Assembly: GCA_013178295.1 (NCBI GenBank)
Contig: JABLWW010000010.1
Coordinates: 147,517 to 211,516, forward strand
Direction of reading: 5' to 3'
Length of the DNA: 64,000 nucleotides
DNA from: Anaerolineae bacterium
GTDB lineage: Bacteria; Chloroflexota; Anaerolineae; Anaerolineales; Anaerolineaceae
Position 1 is the first letter of the stretch, and each line of letters starts with the position of its first letter. This document shows, piece by piece, positions 44,422-53,007 of this stretch. The translations under genes were made by a program, and so were the position numbers. The notes under the pieces are model-generated. The model was given only the letters and a program-made list of their open reading frames with translations. It did not search any database and had not been told where the DNA came from.

Positions 44422-44539
44422 GTTTTTCGCTCCTTCAAAATTTATACGCAGAAGAACGGCTAAAGTTGTATCAGGGTTGTGATATGATTATTAGAAAATT
44501 GCTGGAAGATTCTCTTTTGTTTTGGGGAGGAAGTTGAGT

Positions 44540-44899
44540 ATGCCCGACCTGACTCGTCAAGATTTGATTAAGATACTGGCAATTACCAATCAAGCCAGAT
44601 TATCTGGGGTTGATCTGGCAGGGCTTAATCTTTCAGGGCTGAATTTTATGGATGCCGACCTGACGCGCGCTGACCTGCGCCGCTGTAACCTGAAGAACGC
44701 CTATCTACGCCGCGCTCGCCTGGAGGAAGCCAACCTTGAGGGCGCTATTCTGGTTAGTGCCAATCTCAAGGAAGCCAACTTAAAGGGAGCCAACCTGCGT
44801 AGCGCTGATTTGAGCGGTGCAAACCTGACAGATGCAATTGTCTATAATACAGACCTGCAAGATGCCCGGATGGATAGAATCAGAGGGCTACAGTCTTAG
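44540..44899 (+). CDS. Pentapeptide-repeat protein
   Basis: A 119-residue protein with at least 14 pentapeptide repeats of A(D/N)LxxA type (GLNLSGLNFMDADLTRADLR, NLEGAILVSANLKEANLKGA, ANLRSADLSGANL). These fold as a right-handed quadrilateral beta-helix. The N-terminal ~25 residues are a short helix. The function is not readable. Some relatives mimic DNA, most are uncharacterised. Start ATG 44540 has GGGGAGGAAG 6 bases upstream. Convergent with the 330-residue membrane gene, 5 bases apart. Confidence 0.88.
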   Translation: MPDLTRQDLIKILAITNQARLSGVDLAGLNLSGLNFMDADLTRADLRRCNLKNAYLRRARLEEANLEGAILVSANLKEANLKGANLRSADLSGANLTDAIVYNTDLQDARMDRIRGLQS

Positions 44900-44904
44900 T
44901 TTGG

Positions 44905-45897
44905 TTACTCGCGGATGGCTTTCAGACAGGCTTGCTGGGTGGCGGCGTTTTTGAACCGCAGCAGCAAAGTCTGAGGGTTGTTGTGCACGTCGCGGTAGCT
45001 TAGCCGCAGTGCGGGATAAGCGCGCCAGGCATAGATTACACCACGTTCTACATTGCTGATATTGCTGCTGTGAAGGATAACTGCCCAGTCTGTTTCCACG
45101 ATTTTCATAGTAATGAAACCGAACAGTGAGCGGCGAGTGTAGTGGTGATGTTTGACAATAAACTTTTCTCCCAGCCGCTCAAAGATTGCGTCGGCATTTT
45201 CAAAAAACTTTTCCTTATCGCCCTCAAATTCGTAAGGCGGGGCAGCTTTGCTCAGCTTGCGCAGCCTCCCGGTGAGGCGCGTTTTGTTCTCTGCTACTCC
45301 TGCCATGTCTGCCTGCGGAGCAGCCAGCGGTTGGAAAATCATTGCAGGAAAGGACATCGCCACCGCACAGAGGAGAAACACAGCAGCCAGCGATAATGTT
45401 TTGACGATTTCGCTTTCCCTGTCCGGTGGCTTTTCGCCAGCGTTGAGATATATATCAGGGTTGATTTGCAGTCCTGTTTCCTGCGTTGCTGCGAGGCTGT
45501 CAGCGATTAGCTTCTTCTGGTCGGGCGTGCTCCGGTAAGTGATGCCGCTGATGGATAGCATCTCACCTTCGGCGGGTTTGCGTTCTGCCTGCCAGCGCAC
45601 CAACGCCAGGTTGTTCTGTTCCCGCAGATAGAAGTAAGCGATAGGCGGTGCTTCCATCTGACCAATGGAGGCTTCATATTGCACGACGCCGCGCAGGCTG
45701 ATGTAGTCATTGCTATCAACCTCCCGGTTAACTATCTGGGTGACCGAGATGGTAGCAGGTTCCGGTGGGTTTTGCAACGCAAGCACCACGTTTGCCGCGC
45801 TGGTGAGGGCGGATAATCCACTGACGACCGCCAGGAAGAGCCATAAAGGTTTTAGCCCGCCGATGCGGGTTTTCCAGAGGAGAGAGGAGCGTATCAT
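44905..45897 (-). CDS. Two-TM membrane protein of unknown function
   Basis: A 330-residue protein I do not recognise. There is one transmembrane segment near residues 18-40 and another near 165-190. Between them is an external beta-rich domain of about 120 residues (ISLRGVVQYEAS, PPIAYFYLREQN). The C-terminal ~140 residues are cytosolic and charged, with basic patches (HHHYTRR). Its ATG overlaps the stop of the upstream B12 activation-domain gene (ATGA), so it is probably produced with it. The external part resembles in layout the membrane domains of GIDE- or SURF1-like proteins, but I cannot support a family. Confidence 0.7.
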   Translation of the reverse strand: MIRSSLLWKTRIGGLKPLWLFLAVVSGLSALTSAANVVLALQNPPEPATISVTQIVNREVDSNDYISLRGVVQYEASIGQMEAPPIAYFYLREQNNLALVRWQAERKPAEGEMLSISGITYRSTPDQKKLIADSLAATQETGLQINPDIYLNAGEKPPDRESEIVKTLSLAAVFLLCAVAMSFPAMIFQPLAAPQADMAGVAENKTRLTGRLRKLSKAAPPYEFEGDKEKFFENADAIFERLGEKFIVKHHHYTRRSLFGFITMKIVETDWAVILHSSNISNVERGVIYAWRAYPALRLSYRDVHNNPQTLLLRFKNAATQQACLKAIRE

Positions 45898-46589
45898 GAG
45901 GTTGTCACCTGATACTTTCTTTTGTAAAGGGTTGGGTCAAACGGTGCGCGCCGACCAGGGCACACCGGACGCGGGCAGAGCTGGCAGCTTTCAAAACGCT
46001 CTTCGGTGGGAAAAAGAATTCCCGAGATGGACTTGATGGGCAGCATCAGCAAGCTCTCGGTTAGTGTAACCCCAATGTTGCGCTGTGTGTCGCCAAGCAA
46101 GCGAAACAGTGCCGTCTGCTGGCTGATGGGGAAATCTTCTATTGAACCCGGACTAATTTCTGACAGGTTGCCCGGTCTATGTTCTTTTTCCAGGTGGTCA
46201 AGAAGAAACTGATAGGCGCAATCCAGGGCTGCCTCTTTGATGGCATCTGCCCAGTACTGTTGTAACAGCTCGCGGTAAGTGTGAGACCATTCTTCCAACT
46301 CTGTTCCACAAGTGGCGGCAAAGACAAAGACCCGTTGCGCATTTTTGAGATTGACCCGCAGCACGCGGCTGGTAAAGGGTATTTTATCCAGAATAACAGT
46401 GTCGCTGTCTTTATGTTCGATGTATGCAATGCGGTAGCATGCTTTGGGGCGGGCAACGGATTGTGCCTCCAAAAGCATTTTCTCAAAATCACCGCTTTGC
46501 ACTTTCTCAGGGCGCAGATGTACCCTGACTGCCAGCGATTGCAGGTCAACCGCAAACGGAATAGTGGCAAGGGTAACAGGTCTCATCAA
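45894..46589 (-). CDS. Methionine synthase activation-domain (B12) family protein
   Basis: A 231-residue stand-alone relative of the C-terminal reactivation domain of cobalamin-dependent methionine synthase, which helps bind S-adenosylmethionine during cobalamin repair. Motifs are FVFAATCGTELEEW, ISPGSIEDFPISQQ, GVTLTESLLMLPIKSISG, and a C-terminal cysteine cluster CQLCPRPVCPGRRAPFDP. Such stand-alone proteins usually lie near corrinoid methyltransferases. None is in this window, and this gene is embedded in a GT-C/transglutaminase operon. ATG 46586 is also possible. The next gene overlaps by ATGA. Confidence 0.85.
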   Translation of the reverse strand: MMRPVTLATIPFAVDLQSLAVRVHLRPEKVQSGDFEKMLLEAQSVARPKACYRIAYIEHKDSDTVILDKIPFTSRVLRVNLKNAQRVFVFAATCGTELEEWSHTYRELLQQYWADAIKEAALDCAYQFLLDHLEKEHRPGNLSEISPGSIEDFPISQQTALFRLLGDTQRNIGVTLTESLLMLPIKSISGILFPTEERFESCQLCPRPVCPGRRAPFDPTLYKRKYQVTTS

Positions 46590-46592
46590 ATA

Positions 46593-48422
46593 CTATTGTA
46601 CCAGCAAGTTTTCTGCTGCGATTGGGTAGAAGTCCAGCCCGCTTGGCTGCTGGGGGGCACACAGACGGAGCGGGCGGCTGGGTGCAGGCAGCCAGCTGAC
46701 CGGCAGCATAATGTGGAAAAGATGTTTGCTAGGCTGATCGAAAATGACGGTCAGGGCTACATTGCCGGGGTAGCTTTGAAGCATTTGAACCAGCTGTTCA
46801 AATTGTTGGGGAGCAGCGGGCATTCCCTGCCGCTCGAAATCTGCAAAGCAAATGGCAGGCAGCCTGCCGCAGTTGCTGTTATCGCGCACCAGCGTTACCG
46901 TAACACCGCGGGGAATGTACCCGCTGATGGCGGTCTGTCCATCAGGACAATCAAAGTTTGTCCTCTGGGGCGGAGACGTAAATATGCCGATTAACAGCGG
47001 TAGGACGACGGATAGGGCAATTACTACTCCCCCCACCGCCAGAGCAATTTTTTCGTTGGGATGGTCTTGATCCTCTTCCCATACGTCCTGCAGTTTGAGC
47101 GAAGTTAACGTCCATTTGACCCCGATGGCGGGCAGAGCCAGGATGAAAGGCATACTGGCAGCGTAAGCCCGCATTATGTCAGCGTCAATAGGTGGCACAA
47201 AGGGGATAGAAAGCCAGATGCCTGGCAGCCCCCAAAGCAAAAGCGCATTAACTGGATTGCGGCGTTGATGTATCAGGTGCATCAGGGCTGCCAGTGTAAG
47301 CCCCCAGAGCAGGACGCGAAAGCCATTGTTTACCAGGCTGTCGCTTACTCCGGCGATGAAGCCGAACAGATCGTTTTGCCCAACAGGCACGAAGAAATCG
47401 CGCCACGAGCGCAGAATTCCTATTAACAGGTTTTCCGGGTGGGAGAGGATCATCTGGTATGCAAGACGATATAACGTTTTGGGGTTGTTTGCTGCTTCGG
47501 GATGGTCTGTCATTACCTGTATCCATCCCTTGCCCCCAGATGCCAGCCCATAAAGTGTATGAGAGAAATTTGAAAAAGCTGGCTGGTCTGTATCGGTGAG
47601 CAGAGTAAAAAGCAGTGCATTGACCATGAATGCCGCAAGGATGACAGAAGCGATCAGCCCACTTGCCAACCAGGAGAAGCGCCGCCTGTTACCCAAATTC
47701 CATCCGCCCCACAGCACCAAACAGGGTAGAAAGAGGAATGCCCCGGCGCGTGCGTTGAGCGCCAGCGCTGCGAAGAACGACCCAGCCAATGCCAGATAGA
47801 TTGATCTTTTATGGGCTGCTTGCAGCAGCAGTGCCAGGCTAAGACACCCCAATGTGATGCCGAGGTGTTCAGTGAGCGCTGCACCGCTGAAACGGCGGCA
47901 GTAGAAAAAAAGCAACAGGAGCAGCACAGTGGCGGCTGTCCCGCTGACGTGCTGCAACGCCCGGGCTGCCAGGTAACAACCCATTGCTGTAAGGGCGGTG
48001 AGAATCGCCAGGCTGACTTGCAGGTCTTGCCTGCTCAGCCATAGCAGGCTCGTCAGCATCGCGGGGAAGAGCGGACGGCGCGTGAAGAGAAAGTCGCCGC
48101 CATTCAGCAGGCGGAGCGCATCGCCATAGTAACCGCTGGCATCGGAGTAGGGTATCAGACCAGCGATGATGTTTTGCTCGTTTGCGCCACTACTCCACAG
48201 CCCTGCCAGCGGCAGGGCAAACAACACAAGGGTTGCACAGGGCGCCAGCATGGATTGCCATGTTCCCCGCGCTGCATAGGCGGCATACAGGACTATGGCG
48301 ATGATGGGGATAATTAGCAGGCGGCTAAAGCGCGCTGCCTCTCCGATTGCCGCAGGGAGGGGCAGAACAAGAACAGCTGTGTACAGCAGCAGGGCGAGGA
48401 TAATACCGATGAGCCGCTTCAT
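46593..48422 (-). CDS. Polytopic membrane protein, GT-C glycosyltransferase-like
   Basis: A 609-residue protein with about ten transmembrane helices. The first large loop has IPYSDASGYYGDAL, and FTRRPLFPAMLTSLLWL follows, the acidic plus Arg-Arg-Pro pattern of GT-C enzymes and of the 31151-32815 protein. The C-terminal ~130 residues form an extracytoplasmic domain with a Cys pair (DCPDGQTAISGYIPRG and NCGRLPAICFA). It sits 6 bases after the other GT-C gene and 3 bases before the B12 activation-domain gene. It probably adds a lipid-linked sugar at the cell surface. Confidence 0.75.
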   Translation of the reverse strand: MKRLIGIILALLLYTAVLVLPLPAAIGEAARFSRLLIIPIIAIVLYAAYAARGTWQSMLAPCATLVLFALPLAGLWSSGANEQNIIAGLIPYSDASGYYGDALRLLNGGDFLFTRRPLFPAMLTSLLWLSRQDLQVSLAILTALTAMGCYLAARALQHVSGTAATVLLLLLFFYCRRFSGAALTEHLGITLGCLSLALLLQAAHKRSIYLALAGSFFAALALNARAGAFLFLPCLVLWGGWNLGNRRRFSWLASGLIASVILAAFMVNALLFTLLTDTDQPAFSNFSHTLYGLASGGKGWIQVMTDHPEAANNPKTLYRLAYQMILSHPENLLIGILRSWRDFFVPVGQNDLFGFIAGVSDSLVNNGFRVLLWGLTLAALMHLIHQRRNPVNALLLWGLPGIWLSIPFVPPIDADIMRAYAASMPFILALPAIGVKWTLTSLKLQDVWEEDQDHPNEKIALAVGGVVIALSVVLPLLIGIFTSPPQRTNFDCPDGQTAISGYIPRGVTVTLVRDNSNCGRLPAICFADFERQGMPAAPQQFEQLVQMLQSYPGNVALTVIFDQPSKHLFHIMLPVSWLPAPSRPLRLCAPQQPSGLDFYPIAAENLLVQ

Positions 48423-48428
48423 GTTGCC

Positions 48429-49970
48429 TCAGGGGAGGATTTCGGCTCCGTCCCAGCCATAGACACGGTGAGCGGGGTGAGTGGATTTTTCGTCCTCTGC
48501 GGCATACTCTGCCAGAAGACGGGCGCTGGTTTCATCCTGGCAGCGCCGGGCGAGTTCGCCTTTTGTTGCCGCGGCATACACGGGGTTTCCCCCCTGTCTG
48601 ACTTCAAAATGTCGGCTGGGGGGCTGGCTGGTGTTGTCGTAGCGCTCGATCATATACCATGCGTTTGTCTCCAGTAAGATGCTTTTGCCGTCTTTCTGGT
48701 TTGCTGTGGCAGTATCACAGGCGGTGATGAGCCGCTCATGGTTCAGGGCGCGCGTGTAAAGACGCACACTTTTGTTCAAATTAGGAATAAACTGTGCCAG
48801 CAGGATGGCGCCGATGAGGATGCCGATCAACAGCTTGCGGGGCGTCTTTCCGCTGGTGGTGGGGTTGTTTGCTGTCAGTGTTTCTGGTAGCGCTGTAACA
48901 GATGAGAACAGGGGAAGAATCACTGCCAGCCAGTAGTGATCTGGGCGGACGGCAATGAAGAAGAATAGATAGAAAGCATAGGGCAACGCCCAGCAAAGAA
49001 TCAGAAGATTGAGCAGACGCTTTTTACCCCGCCAGGCTGCCAACGCCGTGGAGAGCAGGGCAAACAGCAGAAACCACTCGGCTGCGTACCATTTGGCGAG
49101 TACCGGCAACCATGAGAGTGGGCCTGTCTGGTAAACGGCGTCTGTTTCCCAGCCATGCCTGAACGAAAAGTTGTGAGAGGTATGGGTTTCGATGATCTTT
49201 TCCCGTGTCTGACTGAACAACAATAATGGATTGGAAAGAACGATGGCAGCAGCCATGACGCCTGCAAACGCCACTCCTGCTATGAGGGCTTTTTGCAGTG
49301 TTATCTTTCTCTGCAGAATGCCCAATAGAAGATAGACAGGGATTGCCAGAAAGAAGAAAACACCAATCAGCTTGACGCCGATTGCCAGCCCGCAGGTGAT
49401 GGCTGCCAGGTAAAAGCTGCGCCCGTAACGCAACGCATCGCGATCTAGAAAATAAAATGTCAGTATGACCATCAACACTGCCAGGGCGTCGGGATGCCAC
49501 CAGAAGATGTTTTGTCGTACAATGCCGGGCAGAATAGCCAGGAAGATGAACAGGGAAAGCGTTGGCAGTGTAGACCGTAAGCCGGTTTGTAAATACACCA
49601 GCAGAACAATCGCTAACAGCATAGGCAGCACACTGACCCCCTGCCGCAGGAAGAGGAGCAGTATCTGGGTATGCTGACTGAAGGCGCTCCCGTAAATCAA
49701 CCGTATGGGCAGCACGGTGATTGCCGACCAGACATAAAACGGATAACCATATATGTAATGCTGGTATGAAATAAAGTTTTTGAGCGTGGTAAAGATGGTA
49801 TCGCCGGGCGTGAGCATGTGAATCAGGAAAGGATACTGGAATGCCTCATCCTGGGTTGTCAGTGCCAGCATGTGCGCATCCCGCGCCCCCCTGGCATTGG
49901 GGATGGCAAAGGCGACAAAATAGATCACTGCCAAGGCGAGAATTAGCCACAATCGGTTTTTTGGCGTCAT
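48429..49970 (-). CDS. Polytopic membrane protein, GT39-like glycosyltransferase
   Basis: A 513-residue protein with about ten transmembrane helices. The first loop has TTQDEAFQYPFLIHML, the Asp-Glu motif of the protein-mannosyltransferase-like GT-C group. Further along are IFWWHPDALAVLM and FAVRPDHYWLAVILPL-type helix-loop patterns. The C-terminal ~100 residues are extracytoplasmic. Cotranscribed with the transglutaminase gene upstream (3-base gap) and the other GT-C gene downstream. Confidence 0.75.
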   Translation of the reverse strand: MTPKNRLWLILALAVIYFVAFAIPNARGARDAHMLALTTQDEAFQYPFLIHMLTPGDTIFTTLKNFISYQHYIYGYPFYVWSAITVLPIRLIYGSAFSQHTQILLLFLRQGVSVLPMLLAIVLLVYLQTGLRSTLPTLSLFIFLAILPGIVRQNIFWWHPDALAVLMVILTFYFLDRDALRYGRSFYLAAITCGLAIGVKLIGVFFFLAIPVYLLLGILQRKITLQKALIAGVAFAGVMAAAIVLSNPLLLFSQTREKIIETHTSHNFSFRHGWETDAVYQTGPLSWLPVLAKWYAAEWFLLFALLSTALAAWRGKKRLLNLLILCWALPYAFYLFFFIAVRPDHYWLAVILPLFSSVTALPETLTANNPTTSGKTPRKLLIGILIGAILLAQFIPNLNKSVRLYTRALNHERLITACDTATANQKDGKSILLETNAWYMIERYDNTSQPPSRHFEVRQGGNPVYAAATKGELARRCQDETSARLLAEYAAEDEKSTHPAHRVYGWDGAEILP

Positions 49971-49973
49971 GGG

Positions 49974-50963
49974 TTACTGCGACTTAAGAATACTCCAGTT
50001 CTCTGTAGCGTCCAATGTAGGTTGGTCGCCATCCCACCAGTAGCGGTATGCCCAGTAATGATAGCCGTTAAGCGTATCCAGATTACGTCCCTGGGTGACA
50101 ATGATGTGGTCTGCACTCATCGCGCCAAAGTAGTGTTCTGCCTTGCCGGGGTTGCGCCCCCAAGTGGGGTCCATGGGAACCCATCCCGCATTGGGTAGGT
50201 AGATCTCCACCCAGTTGTGCTTGTTCTGCCCTTCGTTGTAGCCGTTTTCGGTGCAGCAGGTTAGCCCGTCAATCATGCGCGCCGGGATTCCGCCAGCGCG
50301 GCTAAGGGCAATCAGCAGGTCTGAGAATTCGGTGCAGTCGCCGCGCAAGCTGCGCAGCGCCGCCAGGGCGCCCGTGTCCTTGGGGTTGTACTGAGTATAG
50401 CGCATGTTGCGGATGACGTAGTTGTAATAATCACGTGCCTGTGCACAACGGTCTGTCTGCTGTTGAGTGATGCTCGATGCGGTCTGGCGGATTTCTGCCG
50501 TATCAGACTCGATGTAGGTTTCGGCATAAGTATATTCAGAAGGCAGCACTCCCTGACAGCTGTTTATTTCATAAGAGACTTCGTTCACCTTGATCTGATA
50601 GCTTATTTTGATCTCTACTGAATCACCTGAGTTGAGATTGGTGAGAATGAAACTGGCATACACGTTGCCATGCTCATCGCTGATGGTTTGGTAGTCGAAA
50701 GGCTCTACCTGGGTGCGCAGCACTTCCTGGTAGGGCAGTATGGTGCGCAGCATGGCGACCTTGAGATCAATTTGGGTGACTTTTCCGGGCCCATTGTTCT
50801 GAATGGTGACTGTCTCTACGGCGTCGTACACAGTCGTTGATTGGGACGCCGCAGAGGGCGTTTGCACGGGCAAGATACCGGGCAGTAGTTTGCCCGTCCA
50901 ACAGCAGAAGGATAGAATTACCAGAGCGGCGACTAGAAAAAAGTGGGTAAATGAGCGGGTCAT
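49974..50963 (-). CDS. Exported transglutaminase-like protein
   Basis: A 329-residue protein with an N-terminal signal or anchor (residues 5-25), a beta-rich middle domain (about 45-150) and a transglutaminase-core domain (about 170-325). The catalytic triad is visible: Cys210 in RGDCTEFSDLL, His in KHNWVEIYLP and Asp in VPMDPTWG. Such proteins are cysteine proteases or cross-linkers acting outside the membrane. It starts the minus-strand operon with two GT-C genes, so it may modify a glycosylated surface protein. Confidence 0.88.
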   Translation of the reverse strand: MTRSFTHFFLVAALVILSFCCWTGKLLPGILPVQTPSAASQSTTVYDAVETVTIQNNGPGKVTQIDLKVAMLRTILPYQEVLRTQVEPFDYQTISDEHGNVYASFILTNLNSGDSVEIKISYQIKVNEVSYEINSCQGVLPSEYTYAETYIESDTAEIRQTASSITQQQTDRCAQARDYYNYVIRNMRYTQYNPKDTGALAALRSLRGDCTEFSDLLIALSRAGGIPARMIDGLTCCTENGYNEGQNKHNWVEIYLPNAGWVPMDPTWGRNPGKAEHYFGAMSADHIIVTQGRNLDTLNGYHYWAYRYWWDGDQPTLDATENWSILKSQ

Positions 50964-51181
50964 GCAGGGTCTCTATATTATCCTGTCGTCAGGCGGATGT
51001 TCACTATGCCGATTGTGATGCAGAGGAGGGTCTCCCTGATTGATTATATCATTGTGCCTTTGCGGGTGCTGTGTGTTATTTTTCGTATGCTGTTTTGTTG
51101 GGTTGTCTTCGCCGCGCTTGTCTGGTTCAGGTTGTGGTAGAATGAAGGCGTTGAATATCTGCATCTTTCTGGGAGGTTGAC

Positions 51182-51868
51182 ATGAGTTTGAAGGTAACCT
51201 GGTTTGGGCATGCCGCTCTTGGCTTGGAAGTGGGGTATTTCCATGTGCTGGTTGATCCGTTTTTCACTGGCAGTCCTGTTTCCAATGTCAATGTGGATAC
51301 CATTCCCGCTGATTTTATTTTGGTAACACACGGACATGGTGATCATGTGGGCGATACGGTGGCGATTGCGCGGCGGACGGGGGCGACAGTGATTGCAGTC
51401 TATGAGGTTGCCAACTGGCTTGCTGCTCGCGGGGTGCAGACCCATGCGCAGCATCTGGGAGGCGGTTATCGTCATCCCTTTGGGCATCTTAAACTGACTA
51501 TGGCACTGCATGGCTCTTCGCTTCCGGATGGTTCGTACGGCGGTAACCCGGCAGGTTTTCTGCTTACAACAGAGGAGGACAAAAAGGTATATATTGCTGG
51601 TGATACCGGGCTGTTTGGCGATATGCGCCTGATTGGCGAGGAGGGCATTGATCTGGCAGTTCTGCCGATTGGAGACAACTTCACCATGGGACCTGAAGAC
51701 GCGTTGCGTGCCGTCCGACTGATCCAGCCGCGGCATGTTATTCCTATCCATTACGGCACGTGGGATGTGATTGAACAGGATGCCCGCAGGTGGGTGGAAC
51801 GTGTGAAAAGCGAATGTGGTGATACAAAGGCGCATCTGCTCAAACCCGGCGAGAGCCTGACACTGTGA
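51182..51868 (+). CDS. Metallo-beta-lactamase-fold hydrolase (UPF0173)
   Basis: A 228-residue cytosolic metal-dependent hydrolase. The metal site HGHGDHVGD is near residues 57-65. Other ligands are HGSSLPDG, YIAGDTGLFGDM and the final HVIPIHYGTWDVIEQD. The length and pattern match the UPF0173 group (YtkL-like). The substrate is unknown. The ribosome-binding site is GGGAGG, 6 bases upstream. The promoter region has a TAGAAT at 51138-51143 but no good -35. Confidence 0.92.
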   Translation: MSLKVTWFGHAALGLEVGYFHVLVDPFFTGSPVSNVNVDTIPADFILVTHGHGDHVGDTVAIARRTGATVIAVYEVANWLAARGVQTHAQHLGGGYRHPFGHLKLTMALHGSSLPDGSYGGNPAGFLLTTEEDKKVYIAGDTGLFGDMRLIGEEGIDLAVLPIGDNFTMGPEDALRAVRLIQPRHVIPIHYGTWDVIEQDARRWVERVKSECGDTKAHLLKPGESLTL

Positions 51869-51927
51869 TCCACAAACTGTCTCTTATATTCCACTGTTTG
51901 ACCCTGATATTTTTTAGAGGAGAATGA

Positions 51928-52992
51928 ATGCCAGAGTTTATATACCCGTTTGTTTTTCCAGAGGATGACAGGTTACAGATACGAGGAAGCCTTGAACTCG
52001 AAAAACCGCTTCCCTATTCCCAAAAAAACGGAGGAAGCGGTTTTTATCGCCCAGCGCGCATTGTGCTGGACAATGGGATTGACCTTGAGCTGGTTTTGTA
52101 TCACAATGATGCAACTGCGGAATTTATTTATCTGCGCACCTGTAAGAAAGATGCCAACCTGCTGGAAATCATCGGTCTCTCCAGGGAGGAAATTCAGGCA
52201 ATACATACCCTTACCTTGCCGGGGCAGCTATATATGGGATCGGCGCGTTCCAGACTGATTGCTCAGGCAATTGATGAGGTGTTCTATGCTCCGCCCCTGT
52301 CGCAGTCTATTGCTGCTTACAGACAGCATCATTTGGCTGTTTTTCCCATTGCCCGCGAAGGATTGAAGTATCAGGTAGCCGAGGCGCTTTTTGAAAACTA
52401 TGGGTATTATTGCGATGAGGTGGTCCTGGATGCCCATCATGTGTTTGATAGTTCGGTGCCTCTCTATAACCGTAAGGTAGAGTTTACAATTTTCAAAGAT
52501 AAAGACCTTGACGATCATCAACGCGAAAATATTGCTGTGGCATTTATTGCCGACAGCATTGCCAGCGGGATTGTCATGCGCGAGGTGATTGCCAAAGTTA
52601 AAGAGCGTTTCGATCATATCCAGCGGGTTGAGGTGATTGCCCCCTTTGCTACTCTACGCGGGCTTTCCAGAATCGCACGTCTGGAGCGGGGACGGCATGT
52701 TGCTACACGGGTGCATGTCTTTGAGACCTTGCTTAATGCCCTTCCGCCCGATTTTTATTATTCTGCCCATTTTGATATTCCTGAGTTTCATATCTGCCCC
52801 GAACTGGAAGCCGACTACCGCCGCTGGTGGGGTGAGGATGGCAACGGCAATGCCATTGCTGACACCGCCTGTGCTGGTTATGGCTGGAGTGAAGTTTTCT
52901 TTTCCCCGCGGCGGCAAATTGGTATGATCAACAGTGAACTGGGCGCCAGACACCAGATGAGCATTTTGGATATTATTCGGCGCAATATTTGA
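51928..52992 (+). CDS. Diverged phosphoribosyltransferase-fold protein of unknown function
   Basis: A 354-residue protein with no family I can name with certainty. The middle has two blocks like uracil phosphoribosyltransferase. FPIAREGLKYQVAEAL (about 139-154) aligns with the PILRAGL loop. VAFIADSIASGIVMREVIAK (about 203-222) aligns with the PRPP-binding VVDPMLATGGSA loop, followed by VEVIAPFATLRGL where UPRT has VAAPEGV. The acidic PRPP pair is reduced to one Asp. N-terminal (about 120) and C-terminal (about 90) extensions are unique. AGAGGAGAATG precedes the start. It lies 15 bases before the REC-PP2C gene, so the two are probably one operon. Confidence 0.65.
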   Translation: MPEFIYPFVFPEDDRLQIRGSLELEKPLPYSQKNGGSGFYRPARIVLDNGIDLELVLYHNDATAEFIYLRTCKKDANLLEIIGLSREEIQAIHTLTLPGQLYMGSARSRLIAQAIDEVFYAPPLSQSIAAYRQHHLAVFPIAREGLKYQVAEALFENYGYYCDEVVLDAHHVFDSSVPLYNRKVEFTIFKDKDLDDHQRENIAVAFIADSIASGIVMREVIAKVKERFDHIQRVEVIAPFATLRGLSRIARLERGRHVATRVHVFETLLNALPPDFYYSAHFDIPEFHICPELEADYRRWWGEDGNGNAIADTACAGYGWSEVFFSPRRQIGMINSELGARHQMSILDIIRRNI

Positions 52993-53007
52993 AGCGCTTT
53001 TTATCGT

